Of a stretch of DNA of 64,000 nt, positions 50,178-58,278 are shown piece after piece (the first letter of the stretch is position 1; each line of letters opens with the position of its first letter). The stretch is taken from the NCBI GenBank assembly GCA_038328575.1, contig JBBQMD010000002.1:53392-117391 (forward strand), read 5' to 3'. The notes beneath the pieces were generated by a model. That model did no database searches. It had not been told where the DNA came from and saw only the letters and a list, made by a program, of their open reading frames with translations. The DNA is from JACVCS01 sp038328575. Lineage in GTDB: Bacteria > Planctomycetota > Phycisphaerae > Phycisphaerales > UBA1924. A program made the translations under genes and the position numbers.

Positions 50178-53100
50178 ATGGCAAAGCAAGATATCCCGAT
50201 CATCGGCCCGATCCTGAACCGCATCCTCGGCTCGCGGAACGACCGGTTCGTGAAGCGCTACCTCCAGCGCGTGAGCGAGATTAACGCGCAGGAGCCCAAG
50301 TACCGCGCGATGACGGACGCGGAGCTGCGCTTGGAGGTGAAGTCGTTGCGCGAGCGGTTGGACAAGGGTGCGAAAGCGTTTGACCTGATGATCGACGCGT
50401 TTGCGGCCGCGCGAGAGGGCATGGACCGGGGCGTCGGCATCCGAAAGATCTTTGATCCGGAGCGGAAGTTTGACCCATCGACGTTGAAGCCAGAGGTGCG
50501 CGAGTTGTACGAGCAGGTGCGTGCGCAGATGGAGGCGACGCCGCCGGTGGATTCGGTGGGGCCGTTCCTGGGCGGCGAGGGGCCGATCCCGGCGTGGCAG
50601 CAGGTGGATATTCCCAACGCGATCTACGAGAACGTCCGCGAGCTGTATCCTGAGAGCCGCCCGCCGTTCAGAGCCCGCCCGTTTGACGTGCAGCTGATCG
50701 GCGCGATGGTGCTGTCCGAGGGCAAGATCAGCGAAATGAAGACCGGCGAGGGCAAGACGATCGTCGCGCCGCTGGCGACATTCCTGGCGTGCGTCGAGCG
50801 CCTCAAAGTTCATGTCGTGACGGTCAATGACTACCTGGTGCAGCGCGACCGCGACTGGACGTTCCCGTTCTTCCGGGCGCTCGGGCTCACGGTCGGCGCG
50901 ATCCACCCGCAGCACCAGCAGCCGGAGGACATGAAGCGGCAGATGTATCTCTGCGATGTGGTCTACGGCACCACGGCGGAGTTCGGCTTCGACTACCTGC
51001 GCGACAATATGAAGCGTTCGGTCGAGCAGCAGGTGCAGCGCCGTCGCGACTTCGCGATTGTTGACGAGGTTGACAGCGTGCTGATCGACGAGGCCCGCAC
51101 GCCGCTGATCATCAGCGGGCAGGCCCACGAGTATCGCCCGCGCTACGAGGTGGCGGACATGCTGGCCAAGCACCTGTACGCCAAGCAGCGTCCGTGGCAG
51201 CAGTGCGACGACGACATCAACGACCTGAAGAAGATGATCAAGGCGCTGGAGGGGGACATCCGCAACGCTCGCGACAAGGCCAGAATTCCGGCCTTGCAGG
51301 ACCGCCTGAAGATCGGGCGTGAGAAGCTGCCGGTGCTGGAGGCGCAGCGCGCCAAGCACACGCAGTTCTTCGAAGTGCATATGGAGCGGAAGACGGTCCA
51401 CCTCAGCCACCAGGGCATTGAGGAAGCGCAGAAGGTCGCCAAGATCGGCTCGTTCTACGTGGGCGAGAACATGGACGTGCCGCACTTGCTGGAGCAGGCG
51501 GTGCGGGCGCACGTGGTCTATCAGAAGGACAAGGACTACATCGTCGCGCCGTCAGAGAACCCGCAGACCGGGCGCGTCGAGCCGAGCATCATCATCGTCG
51601 ACGTCTCGACCGGTCGCCCGATGGTCGGGCGGCAGTGGTCTGACGGCCTGCACCAGGCGATGGAGTGCAAGGAGAACGTGCCGATCAAGCAGGAGACGCA
51701 GACCGTCGCCAGCATCACGGTGCAGAACTTTTTCAAGATGTACAAGCGGCTGGCGGGCATGACGGGCACCGCCGACACCGAAGCGCAGGAGTTCCACGAC
51801 ATCTACAAGCTGGACGTCGTGACCATCCCGACGAACAAGACCGTCACGCGGCGCGACTTTGACGACATCATCTTCCTCACCGAGAGCGACAAGTGGGATC
51901 GGATCGTTGACGAGATCAAGAACTTCCACGACATGGGGCGGCCGATCCTGGTCGGCACGACCAGCGTCGAGAAGAGCGAGCTGCTCAGCCAGATGCTCAC
52001 CAAGAAGTACGGCATCAAGCACGAGGTGCTGAACGCCAAGCCGGAGAACATCGAGCGCGAGGCCCACATCGTCGAGAACGCCGGCCAACTCGGCTCGGTG
52101 ATGATCGCAACCAACATGGCCGGTCGCGGCACGGACATCAAACTCGGCAAGGTGACGCGACAGGGCCTGCTTGATCACTGGCTGCGGCGCTCGATCGCCC
52201 CGCGCGAGGCGACGCTTGAGAGCTCCGAAGAGCAGCTTCGCGAGGCGATCTTCCGCAAGATGGCCCCGACTGAGCTTGGCGTTCCCAAGCGAGAGATCGA
52301 GGGTGTCAAGACCGAGGAGCTGGATCTGCGCCTGCTGCGCCACTGGACGACGCAGAACACCTGGCTGAGTGAGAAGGAGATCGCGCGGGCCTCGGCCGAC
52401 AAGCTGCGCGCTGAGCTTGATCGCAACGGGCGCTTCAGCCTGCACCGCCTGCGCTGGTTCACGAGCATCGAGGACCTGGGCGGGCTGCACGTCATTGGCA
52501 CCGAGCGCCACGAATCGCGGCGTATCGACAACCAGCTCCGCGGGCGCTCGGGTCGCCAGGGTGACAATGGCTCCAGCCGCTTCTTCATCAGCCTGCAGGA
52601 CGACCTGATGAAGTACTTTGGCGGCGACGGCGTGGGCCGCATGCTGGCGCGGTTCGGCATGAAGGAGGGCGACTCGATCGAGAACCCGATGCTGAGCAAG
52701 AGCGTCGAGCGGGCGCAGCGCAAGGTGGAAGAGATCAACTTCCAGCGCCGCAAGCAGATCCTTGAGTATGACGAGGTGATGGAGTATCAGCGCCGCGGGT
52801 TCTATGGGCTCCGCCAGCGCGTGCTGGAAGGGCGCGACCTGCGATCGCTGTTCTTTGACTACATCGCCCAGACGACCGGCGTGACCGTCGAGGACTATCT
52901 GGATCGCACATATCCGAGCCGCTGCATCGCGGATTATGCCAAGAACCAGGCGGAGTGCACGCTGGTGCCCAACCGGCTGCGCGGGCTGAGCGTTTTGGAA
53001 GTTGAGGAGTACATCCGCAACACGTCGCGTGAGGAGTGGCGGGACAACGCCGCGATCACACTGGGTGAGTACATGTCGCGCGAGGCACCCGAGGGAGAGC

Positions 53101-54314
53101 AGGGCGAGCCGGGGCCCGACGACGAGCATCTGGATGCTGACGGGCTGTCCAAGTGGGTCCAGGATCGCTTCGGCTACGAGATCCGGGCCGGGGAGCTTCG
53201 CGAGCTGGCGGCCAAGGGGCGTCGCGCGCTGCTGGACCGCATCGGCGACGCGGTGGACGCGAAGGTGGACGCGATCGACCTGAGCGCGCTCGCGCGATTC
53301 CTCGAAGACGATCACGGCGTGCGCGAGCTGGTGCGCTGGGTCGAGAGCAAGTTTGATATCAAGGTGACGCCCGCGGAAGTCAAGGCCGTGAGCGTTGACG
53401 GCCCGCAGAACGTGACCAAGCTGGTGCTGGAGAAGGCCCAGGCGCTCTACAAGAAGCGGGAGACCGAGTTCCCGGTGGAGTTTCTGCTGGAGGCCATGCT
53501 CGCGGAGCGGGCCCGAGACCCGCAGCTTGCGGTCATCAACTTTCTCAAGAACGTGCGGCAGCGATTCGGCGTCGAGTGGGCGCCGCAGCAGCTCTTCACC
53601 AAGCACCCGATGGACATCCGCACCGAGCTCATCCAGTCCTCTGCCAAGGCCCTGGCAGAGCAGCGGGTGGATCGCATCTATCGCGAGGCCAAGATTAAGG
53701 CGTCCTTCGAAGACCTCGCGGCGTACATCACCACCACGCTCGATGCCGAGACGCCCGAGACCCTGCGCTATCTTGAAGGCCAGGAACGCGACGACGCGAT
53801 CCGCTCGCGCGTCGAGACCATCACCCGCGGCGAGCTGATGTTCTTTGAACGCACCATCATGCTCGGCGTGCTGGACCCGATGTGGCAGGACCATCTTTAC
53901 GCGATGGATCAGCTTCGCGACGGCATCAACTTCCGCGTCTACAGCCAGCAGGACCCGCGAATTGAGTACAAACGCGAGGGCTCCAGGCTCTTTAACGACA
54001 TGCTGGAGCAGATGCGTGATCGCGTGACGGACCACATTTTCAAGGTGAGCATCAAGCCCCCGGCACCGCAGCCCCAGCCAGCCTCGGCGATGGGAGGCGC
54101 CGTGCGCGGCGCGGGCATTCGCCCGGTCTCCGCCGCGCCGACGCGGGGCTTCGCGCAGACCATCGCGATGCCCGGCGCGGCGCCAGCGGGGGAGTCGCCT
54201 TACTACACGCCGCCAACGCGCCCCGCAAACCCATCGACCGCACCGCAGGCGCAGGTGTCTCCGCCGCCAATGGAGAACGGCGAAGCGGGAAAGAACGGTG
54301 AGCGCACGACCTGA
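50178..54314 (+). CDS. secA: Preprotein translocase ATPase SecA, enlarged form
   Basis: The protein has 1378 residues against about 850-950 usually. Walker A is MKTGEGKT (near 190), Walker B DEVDSVLIDEARTPLIISG (near 295), with MTGTADTEAQEF and the arginine-finger motif GRSGRQGD near 787. It drives protein export through SecYEG. The excess is in an N-terminal insertion (about residues 70-150, with IRKIFDPERKFDPS), a helical insertion around 360-400, and a C-terminal block near 985-1160. That block contains three degenerate repeats of about 65 residues. The Cys-rich zinc tail is absent and the end is Pro-rich. The ATG follows AAGGT. Confidence 0.96.
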   Translation: MAKQDIPIIGPILNRILGSRNDRFVKRYLQRVSEINAQEPKYRAMTDAELRLEVKSLRERLDKGAKAFDLMIDAFAAAREGMDRGVGIRKIFDPERKFDPSTLKPEVRELYEQVRAQMEATPPVDSVGPFLGGEGPIPAWQQVDIPNAIYENVRELYPESRPPFRARPFDVQLIGAMVLSEGKISEMKTGEGKTIVAPLATFLACVERLKVHVVTVNDYLVQRDRDWTFPFFRALGLTVGAIHPQHQQPEDMKRQMYLCDVVYGTTAEFGFDYLRDNMKRSVEQQVQRRRDFAIVDEVDSVLIDEARTPLIISGQAHEYRPRYEVADMLAKHLYAKQRPWQQCDDDINDLKKMIKALEGDIRNARDKARIPALQDRLKIGREKLPVLEAQRAKHTQFFEVHMERKTVHLSHQGIEEAQKVAKIGSFYVGENMDVPHLLEQAVRAHVVYQKDKDYIVAPSENPQTGRVEPSIIIVDVSTGRPMVGRQWSDGLHQAMECKENVPIKQETQTVASITVQNFFKMYKRLAGMTGTADTEAQEFHDIYKLDVVTIPTNKTVTRRDFDDIIFLTESDKWDRIVDEIKNFHDMGRPILVGTTSVEKSELLSQMLTKKYGIKHEVLNAKPENIEREAHIVENAGQLGSVMIATNMAGRGTDIKLGKVTRQGLLDHWLRRSIAPREATLESSEEQLREAIFRKMAPTELGVPKREIEGVKTEELDLRLLRHWTTQNTWLSEKEIARASADKLRAELDRNGRFSLHRLRWFTSIEDLGGLHVIGTERHESRRIDNQLRGRSGRQGDNGSSRFFISLQDDLMKYFGGDGVGRMLARFGMKEGDSIENPMLSKSVERAQRKVEEINFQRRKQILEYDEVMEYQRRGFYGLRQRVLEGRDLRSLFFDYIAQTTGVTVEDYLDRTYPSRCIADYAKNQAECTLVPNRLRGLSVLEVEEYIRNTSREEWRDNAAITLGEYMSREAPEGEQGEPGPDDEHLDADGLSKWVQDRFGYEIRAGELRELAAKGRRALLDRIGDAVDAKVDAIDLSALARFLEDDHGVRELVRWVESKFDIKVTPAEVKAVSVDGPQNVTKLVLEKAQALYKKRETEFPVEFLLEAMLAERARDPQLAVINFLKNVRQRFGVEWAPQQLFTKHPMDIRTELIQSSAKALAEQRVDRIYREAKIKASFEDLAAYITTTLDAETPETLRYLEGQERDDAIRSRVETITRGELMFFERTIMLGVLDPMWQDHLYAMDQLRDGINFRVYSQQDPRIEYKREGSRLFNDMLEQMRDRVTDHIFKVSIKPPAPQPQPASAMGGAVRGAGIRPVSAAPTRGFAQTIAMPGAAPAGESPYYTPPTRPANPSTAPQAQVSPPPMENGEAGKNGERTT

Positions 54315-54582
54315 CAAAGCCCGAGCGAGGTACGTTCGCGGTGAAACGACAGCGGCAGACACCTCGGCGTCTGGCGTTGTGATTTCACGGGGGCAACCAC
54401 GCAGAGAGTGATTGCGTATGGGCATGGTCGAAGGCTCAAGACGCCCGCTCGCGCCGCAGACGCGATCGCGTATCCTCATGCCGGGAAGAAACGTCATGGG
54501 GGCGCGGGTCGGTCGACTTAGCGCTCTCGGCGTGTCGCGAGTGAACCGATGGTTGCGAGATGAGCATTTGGTGGAGCTGACT

Positions 54583-55461
54583 ATGCAAAGAACCAGGCGT
54601 GCGTCGATTGATTGCCCCGGCCGCGCGCGCGGGTTCACGTACATCGAGATGGCGGTGGTCATCGCGATCATCGCAATTCTGATGCTGATCGTGCTGCAGA
54701 TCGGGCGCAGCGTCGCGGACGCGGGGCGGGCGCGCCAGACGCAGGCAACGCTCGCGGTCTTGGACAACGCCCTGACCGCCTATGCGACCGAGCGGCCCGG
54801 CCAGTTCCCGGCAGACTTTCTGGACTCTCGCGGCGCGGCTTATCCCTTGATTGACGGGCGCTGTGTCGAGGACTTCGGCGCGTCGCCCAACACTTCGCCA
54901 GCGTTCCCGAGCCTCGCGCTGTTCTTGGCGAGCGCTCGAAGGACCGAAGCAATTGACGCCGCGATCCGAGGGATCGACCCGTCGCGTGTGATTTCGGTGG
55001 ACATGGCCGACTATTCGACGCGGTTTACTCATCCGCTCGAGCGACTGGCAGCCGCCCCGAGCGACACCCGTATCGCGATGATTACCGTGCTTGACGGCTG
55101 GGATCGCCCGATTCGTTTCGTACACCCGAAGTACGACGGCGGCTACGGCAACGGCTTCCGGCCCACCGCCCCCGGCGCCGCGGCCTTCGTCTCGGTGGCA
55201 CGCGGCAACCTGAAGCTCGACATCGCCACCGCCAACGGCGGCGCGCAGGCGACCAACTTCCGGCGCGCCGCGATGCCGTTTGACCCGTCGGCTGGCGGAT
55301 ATCAGTCTTCTTGGACTGGTGACGGGGACGAGGGCACGAGCCCGGGCGCTCGCGCATACTTCTACTCTGGCGGGCGCGACGGCAACCCCGGTACCCGCGG
55401 CGACAACGTTTACTCGATCCGCCCCAACTTCGCCGCAGACACCGGTACCAGCGCGCAGTGA
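54583..55461 (+). CDS. Type II/IV pseudopilin-like protein
   Basis: The protein has 292 residues from an ATG with TGGAG upstream. It has a prepilin signal: basic leader, then RARG followed by FTYIEMAVVIAIIAILMLIV, in which Gly-Phe is the cleavage site and Glu is at position 5. The C-terminal domain is large and Asp/Gly-rich, with VLDGWDRPIRFVHPKYDGG, as in pseudopilins with calcium sites. No assembly genes are nearby, so it is an orphan pilin of the kind common in planctomycetes. The frame is open to 54412. The 268 bases between secA and this start show no other feature. Confidence 0.85.
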   Translation: MQRTRRASIDCPGRARGFTYIEMAVVIAIIAILMLIVLQIGRSVADAGRARQTQATLAVLDNALTAYATERPGQFPADFLDSRGAAYPLIDGRCVEDFGASPNTSPAFPSLALFLASARRTEAIDAAIRGIDPSRVISVDMADYSTRFTHPLERLAAAPSDTRIAMITVLDGWDRPIRFVHPKYDGGYGNGFRPTAPGAAAFVSVARGNLKLDIATANGGAQATNFRRAAMPFDPSAGGYQSSWTGDGDEGTSPGARAYFYSGGRDGNPGTRGDNVYSIRPNFAADTGTSAQ

Positions 55462-55588
55462 ACGCCGCGACAGCGGGCGAGGGATTGACGAACGGCGATT
55501 GTCACCCACCAATCCAGAATCTCGTCGAACTTTGCGACTTCGCCCCGACCCGACTGCTCCTGGTGCCTACCATTTGACTTGATAGTTC

Positions 55589-55662
55589 CGGGGCGTAGCG
55601 CAGCTTGGTAGCGCGTTTGGTTCGGGACCAAAAGGTCGGAGGTTCAAATCCTCTCGCCCCGA
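55589..55662 (+). tRNA. tRNA-Pro (anticodon CGG)
   Basis: The sequence folds into a 74-base cloverleaf. The acceptor is CGGGGCG with CGCCCCG, the D-arm is GCGCAGCTTGGTAGCGC, the anticodon arm is TTTGGTTCGGGACCAAA with anticodon CGG, and the T-arm is CGGAGGTTCAAATCCTCT. The discriminator is A and CCA is not encoded. It reads CCG. Confidence 0.96.
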
Positions 55663-55675
55663 TTTCTTCAGACTG

Positions 55676-55710
55676 AAGCCCCTCGTTGACCACAACGAGG
55701 GGCTTTTTTT
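55676..55710 (+). terminator. Terminator of tRNA-Pro
   Basis: The perfect 13-bp stem AAGCCCCTCGTTG/CAACGAGGGGCTT with a 4-base loop is followed by seven T. The next 210 bases up to the OtsA-like gene show nothing further. Confidence 0.92.
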
Positions 55711-55920
55711 GATGGTCCAAGGGGGGATGCAGTTTAGAAGCGGTCGAACTCACGATTCGAATCGTTGGAAGAAGTAGTGGTCGGGGACCGGGGGAGTGAC
55801 AGGGTTTGAACCGAGAAGAAACTTCTGACGGTCGGTCCGATCGGCGATCGCTCTCGTTTCCCGCTTCGTGGCTGCCAGTTCTTGCCATAGCGCTGGAAGA
55901 TGAAAACTTGAGGTGAACAA

Positions 55921-58260
55921 TCACGCGCGTGGCGTGTCGATCGCAGGGCCGGGTTGCGCCTTGTCCTTGGTTTGCGACAGTGTGGTCAGGAAGTCCGCGG
56001 CCCAGCGGTAGATATTGAACTCCTCGATGCGCAAACGCATCCGGGTCATGCGCTGGCGGCGTTCCTTGGCATCCATGGTGATGGCCTGATGGATCGCTGC
56101 CGCGAACTCCTCGGTGTCATAGGGGTTGATGATGAGCGCCTCGGGCAGGTCGCGTGCTGCGCCGGCGAACTCCGAGAGCACCAGTACACCCTCGGGAATG
56201 CCGCCGGAGTCCACATCCTCGTTCGCCCCCTCAGCTTTGGCCGCGACGTACTCCTTGGCGACCAGGTTCATCCCGTCGTGTAGCGAACTGACGATGCAGA
56301 CCGAGGCCATTTTGAGGAAGGCGTAGACAGCCGGGCCCTCGTGATGGTCCACCAGGAAGTGGATTGGTTTCCATCCGGCGGTTGACGCGCTACTCGTATC
56401 CACGAACTTCCAGTTGATCGCGTCGGCCAACTGTTCGAGGTCCGTGACCAGATCTCGGTAACGCGGGATGTGAACGCGGCTGGGGGCGCCGAGCTGGACG
56501 AACGTGAACTTACCTTTGAGTTCAGGATGCTTCTCAAAGAGGTGCGCGATCGCGCGGAAGCGCTCGGCGATGCCCTTGGTGTAGTCGATGCGATCAACAC
56601 CCACGCCGACCATGCAACCGTCGAGTTGATGTTGCTGGCGGAGCATCGCAATCTGGGACTCGAGGGAAGCGGGTGAAGCGACGCCGCGCTCAGACCAGGG
56701 TTGCACGCTGATGGGAAATGGGCGCACCAAGCACGTGTGTCCCTTGAGCTCGGCTAAGAAGTGATCCCAGTTGAGCTTGGCTTCGACCATGCGGTCGACG
56801 GTCTCGAGAAAGTTGTTGCAGTGCTGCTGAAGGTGGAATCCAAGAAGGTCCGCGCCGAGCATGCCCTGCAGGAGTTCCACGCGGTACGGACAGATGCGGA
56901 AGGCCTCGGCGTTGGGCCAGGGGATGTGCCAGAAGAGGCCCACGCGCAGGTCCGGGCGCTTCGCTTTCAGCATGCCAGGAACGAGCGCCAGCTGATAATC
57001 CTGGACCATGACCACGGCCCTCTCGCTTCCGATCTCTTCGAGCACGGCATTGGCGAAGCGCTGGTTGGCTCGAACGTATTGCTCCCAGTCCCCGGCGCGG
57101 AAGGTGGGCCGCTCGTGCGTGAGATGGCAGAGCGGCCACAAACCCTCGTTCGAGAAGCCGTAGTAGTACCCCTGCTCTTCTTCTTTAGTGATCCAAACTC
57201 GCTTGAGCGTGTACCGGGGATCTTCGGGCGGCACGGGGATGCAGCCTGCGGCGTCGGCGGTCTGGCGATCGGCATCGCCTGCGCCGTGGGCGACCCACAG
57301 CCCGCCGGTAGCGCGGAGCACGGGGTCGAGGCCGGTGACCAGCCCGCTGGCCGGGCGAACGAGCACGGGCTTGCCGTCTCGCATTTGGTGCATGTAGGGC
57401 TCTCGATTGCTGACAACAACCAGCGACTGGCCTCCGAGCGCGTCGATGGCGTGCGCCCGGAGTCGATCGCGGGTCCAAGCCTTATCGGAGCGGACAATCT
57501 CCTGCGCATCGTCGCGTTCTTTGCTGCGTGCGGCTCGAAACGACGCTGCTAGATGCACGGTTTCGTCGGCCAGTGTGCGCACTGGCAGGCCGCGCGGCGG
57601 CAGCTCGGGCGTGTTTCCGAACCGCAGCCGTCGCATCCACTGCGCCAGAAGGTGCAGCGGGCGTTCGAAAAGCGTCCATGCGAGGCCCGTCGTGATGAAG
57701 AACATTGCTGCGGCGATGCTCAGCGACCAGAGCATGCCGCGCAAGATGCCCCGCGTCATGCGGTCTTCCAGGTACAGCGCGTCGTGCAGCACCACGACCG
57801 CTCCTTTCAGATCTCCCGTTGCGTCTGTGACCGGCTGGACGAGCACGTGCGTGCTGCCGATGCGGTCACGGCGTAGTTCGCTGAAATCGGCCTTGGTGTC
57901 GAGCGAACTCTTGACGGATTCCTGAACGGAATCGGCGAACTCGGAGAGTCCTTCTCCGCCCGCGATCCTCCTTCCATCTGGGCGATAGAGCGCCATGCCG
58001 AGTAGCCGCGAGTGCCCGTCGAACCGATCGCCGATGACCTCGGCGATGCGCGAGTCATCCCCTTCGAGCGCCAGTCGCGCCATCGGGGTGACGCGGTGTC
58101 CTAGAAGCTGGGCCCGTCGGGTGAGATCGTCGAGGCCCTGCCGGTGCTCGACGTTGACCAGGAACCAGAAGACTAACCCTAAGGCGATGCAGGAGAGCGT
58201 CGCGATGACCAAGCCGAAGCGGAGAGACCTCGACGAGAATGGGTGGCTTTGCTGTGACAT
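55921..58260 (-). CDS. Trehalose-6-phosphate synthase (GT20) with N-terminal membrane sensor-like region
   Basis: The protein has about 779 residues. The first 260 hold two membrane helices (FGLVIATLSCIALGLVFWFL; WSLSIAAAMFFITTGLAWTL) around a 140-residue extracytoplasmic domain with LYRPDGRRIAGGEG and the VLVQPVTDATGDLKGAVVVL segment, like a CACHE/PAS sensor followed by a HAMP-like linker. The rest is a complete GT20 domain: VVVSNREPYMH, VQDYQLALVPGMLKAKRP, GLFWHIPWPNAEAFR, GVGVDRIDYTKGI and SLHDGMNLVAKEYVA. It makes trehalose 6-phosphate from UDP-glucose and glucose 6-phosphate, or a related glucosyl phosphate. ATG 58260 has GGAG upstream. An in-frame ATG at 58278 abuts the previous stop. 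Confidence 0.88.
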   Translation of the reverse strand: MSQQSHPFSSRSLRFGLVIATLSCIALGLVFWFLVNVEHRQGLDDLTRRAQLLGHRVTPMARLALEGDDSRIAEVIGDRFDGHSRLLGMALYRPDGRRIAGGEGLSEFADSVQESVKSSLDTKADFSELRRDRIGSTHVLVQPVTDATGDLKGAVVVLHDALYLEDRMTRGILRGMLWSLSIAAAMFFITTGLAWTLFERPLHLLAQWMRRLRFGNTPELPPRGLPVRTLADETVHLAASFRAARSKERDDAQEIVRSDKAWTRDRLRAHAIDALGGQSLVVVSNREPYMHQMRDGKPVLVRPASGLVTGLDPVLRATGGLWVAHGAGDADRQTADAAGCIPVPPEDPRYTLKRVWITKEEEQGYYYGFSNEGLWPLCHLTHERPTFRAGDWEQYVRANQRFANAVLEEIGSERAVVMVQDYQLALVPGMLKAKRPDLRVGLFWHIPWPNAEAFRICPYRVELLQGMLGADLLGFHLQQHCNNFLETVDRMVEAKLNWDHFLAELKGHTCLVRPFPISVQPWSERGVASPASLESQIAMLRQQHQLDGCMVGVGVDRIDYTKGIAERFRAIAHLFEKHPELKGKFTFVQLGAPSRVHIPRYRDLVTDLEQLADAINWKFVDTSSASTAGWKPIHFLVDHHEGPAVYAFLKMASVCIVSSLHDGMNLVAKEYVAAKAEGANEDVDSGGIPEGVLVLSEFAGAARDLPEALIINPYDTEEFAAAIHQAITMDAKERRQRMTRMRLRIEEFNIYRWAADFLTTLSQTKDKAQPGPAIDTPRA

Positions 58261-58278
58261 GTGTTGCTCCGTCTGCAT

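Noticed and set aside
51552..54767. A 1071-residue open frame on the minus strand
   Set aside because: It is antisense to secA, has the Leu/Arg/His/Val-biased composition of a shadow frame in GC-rich DNA and no domain.
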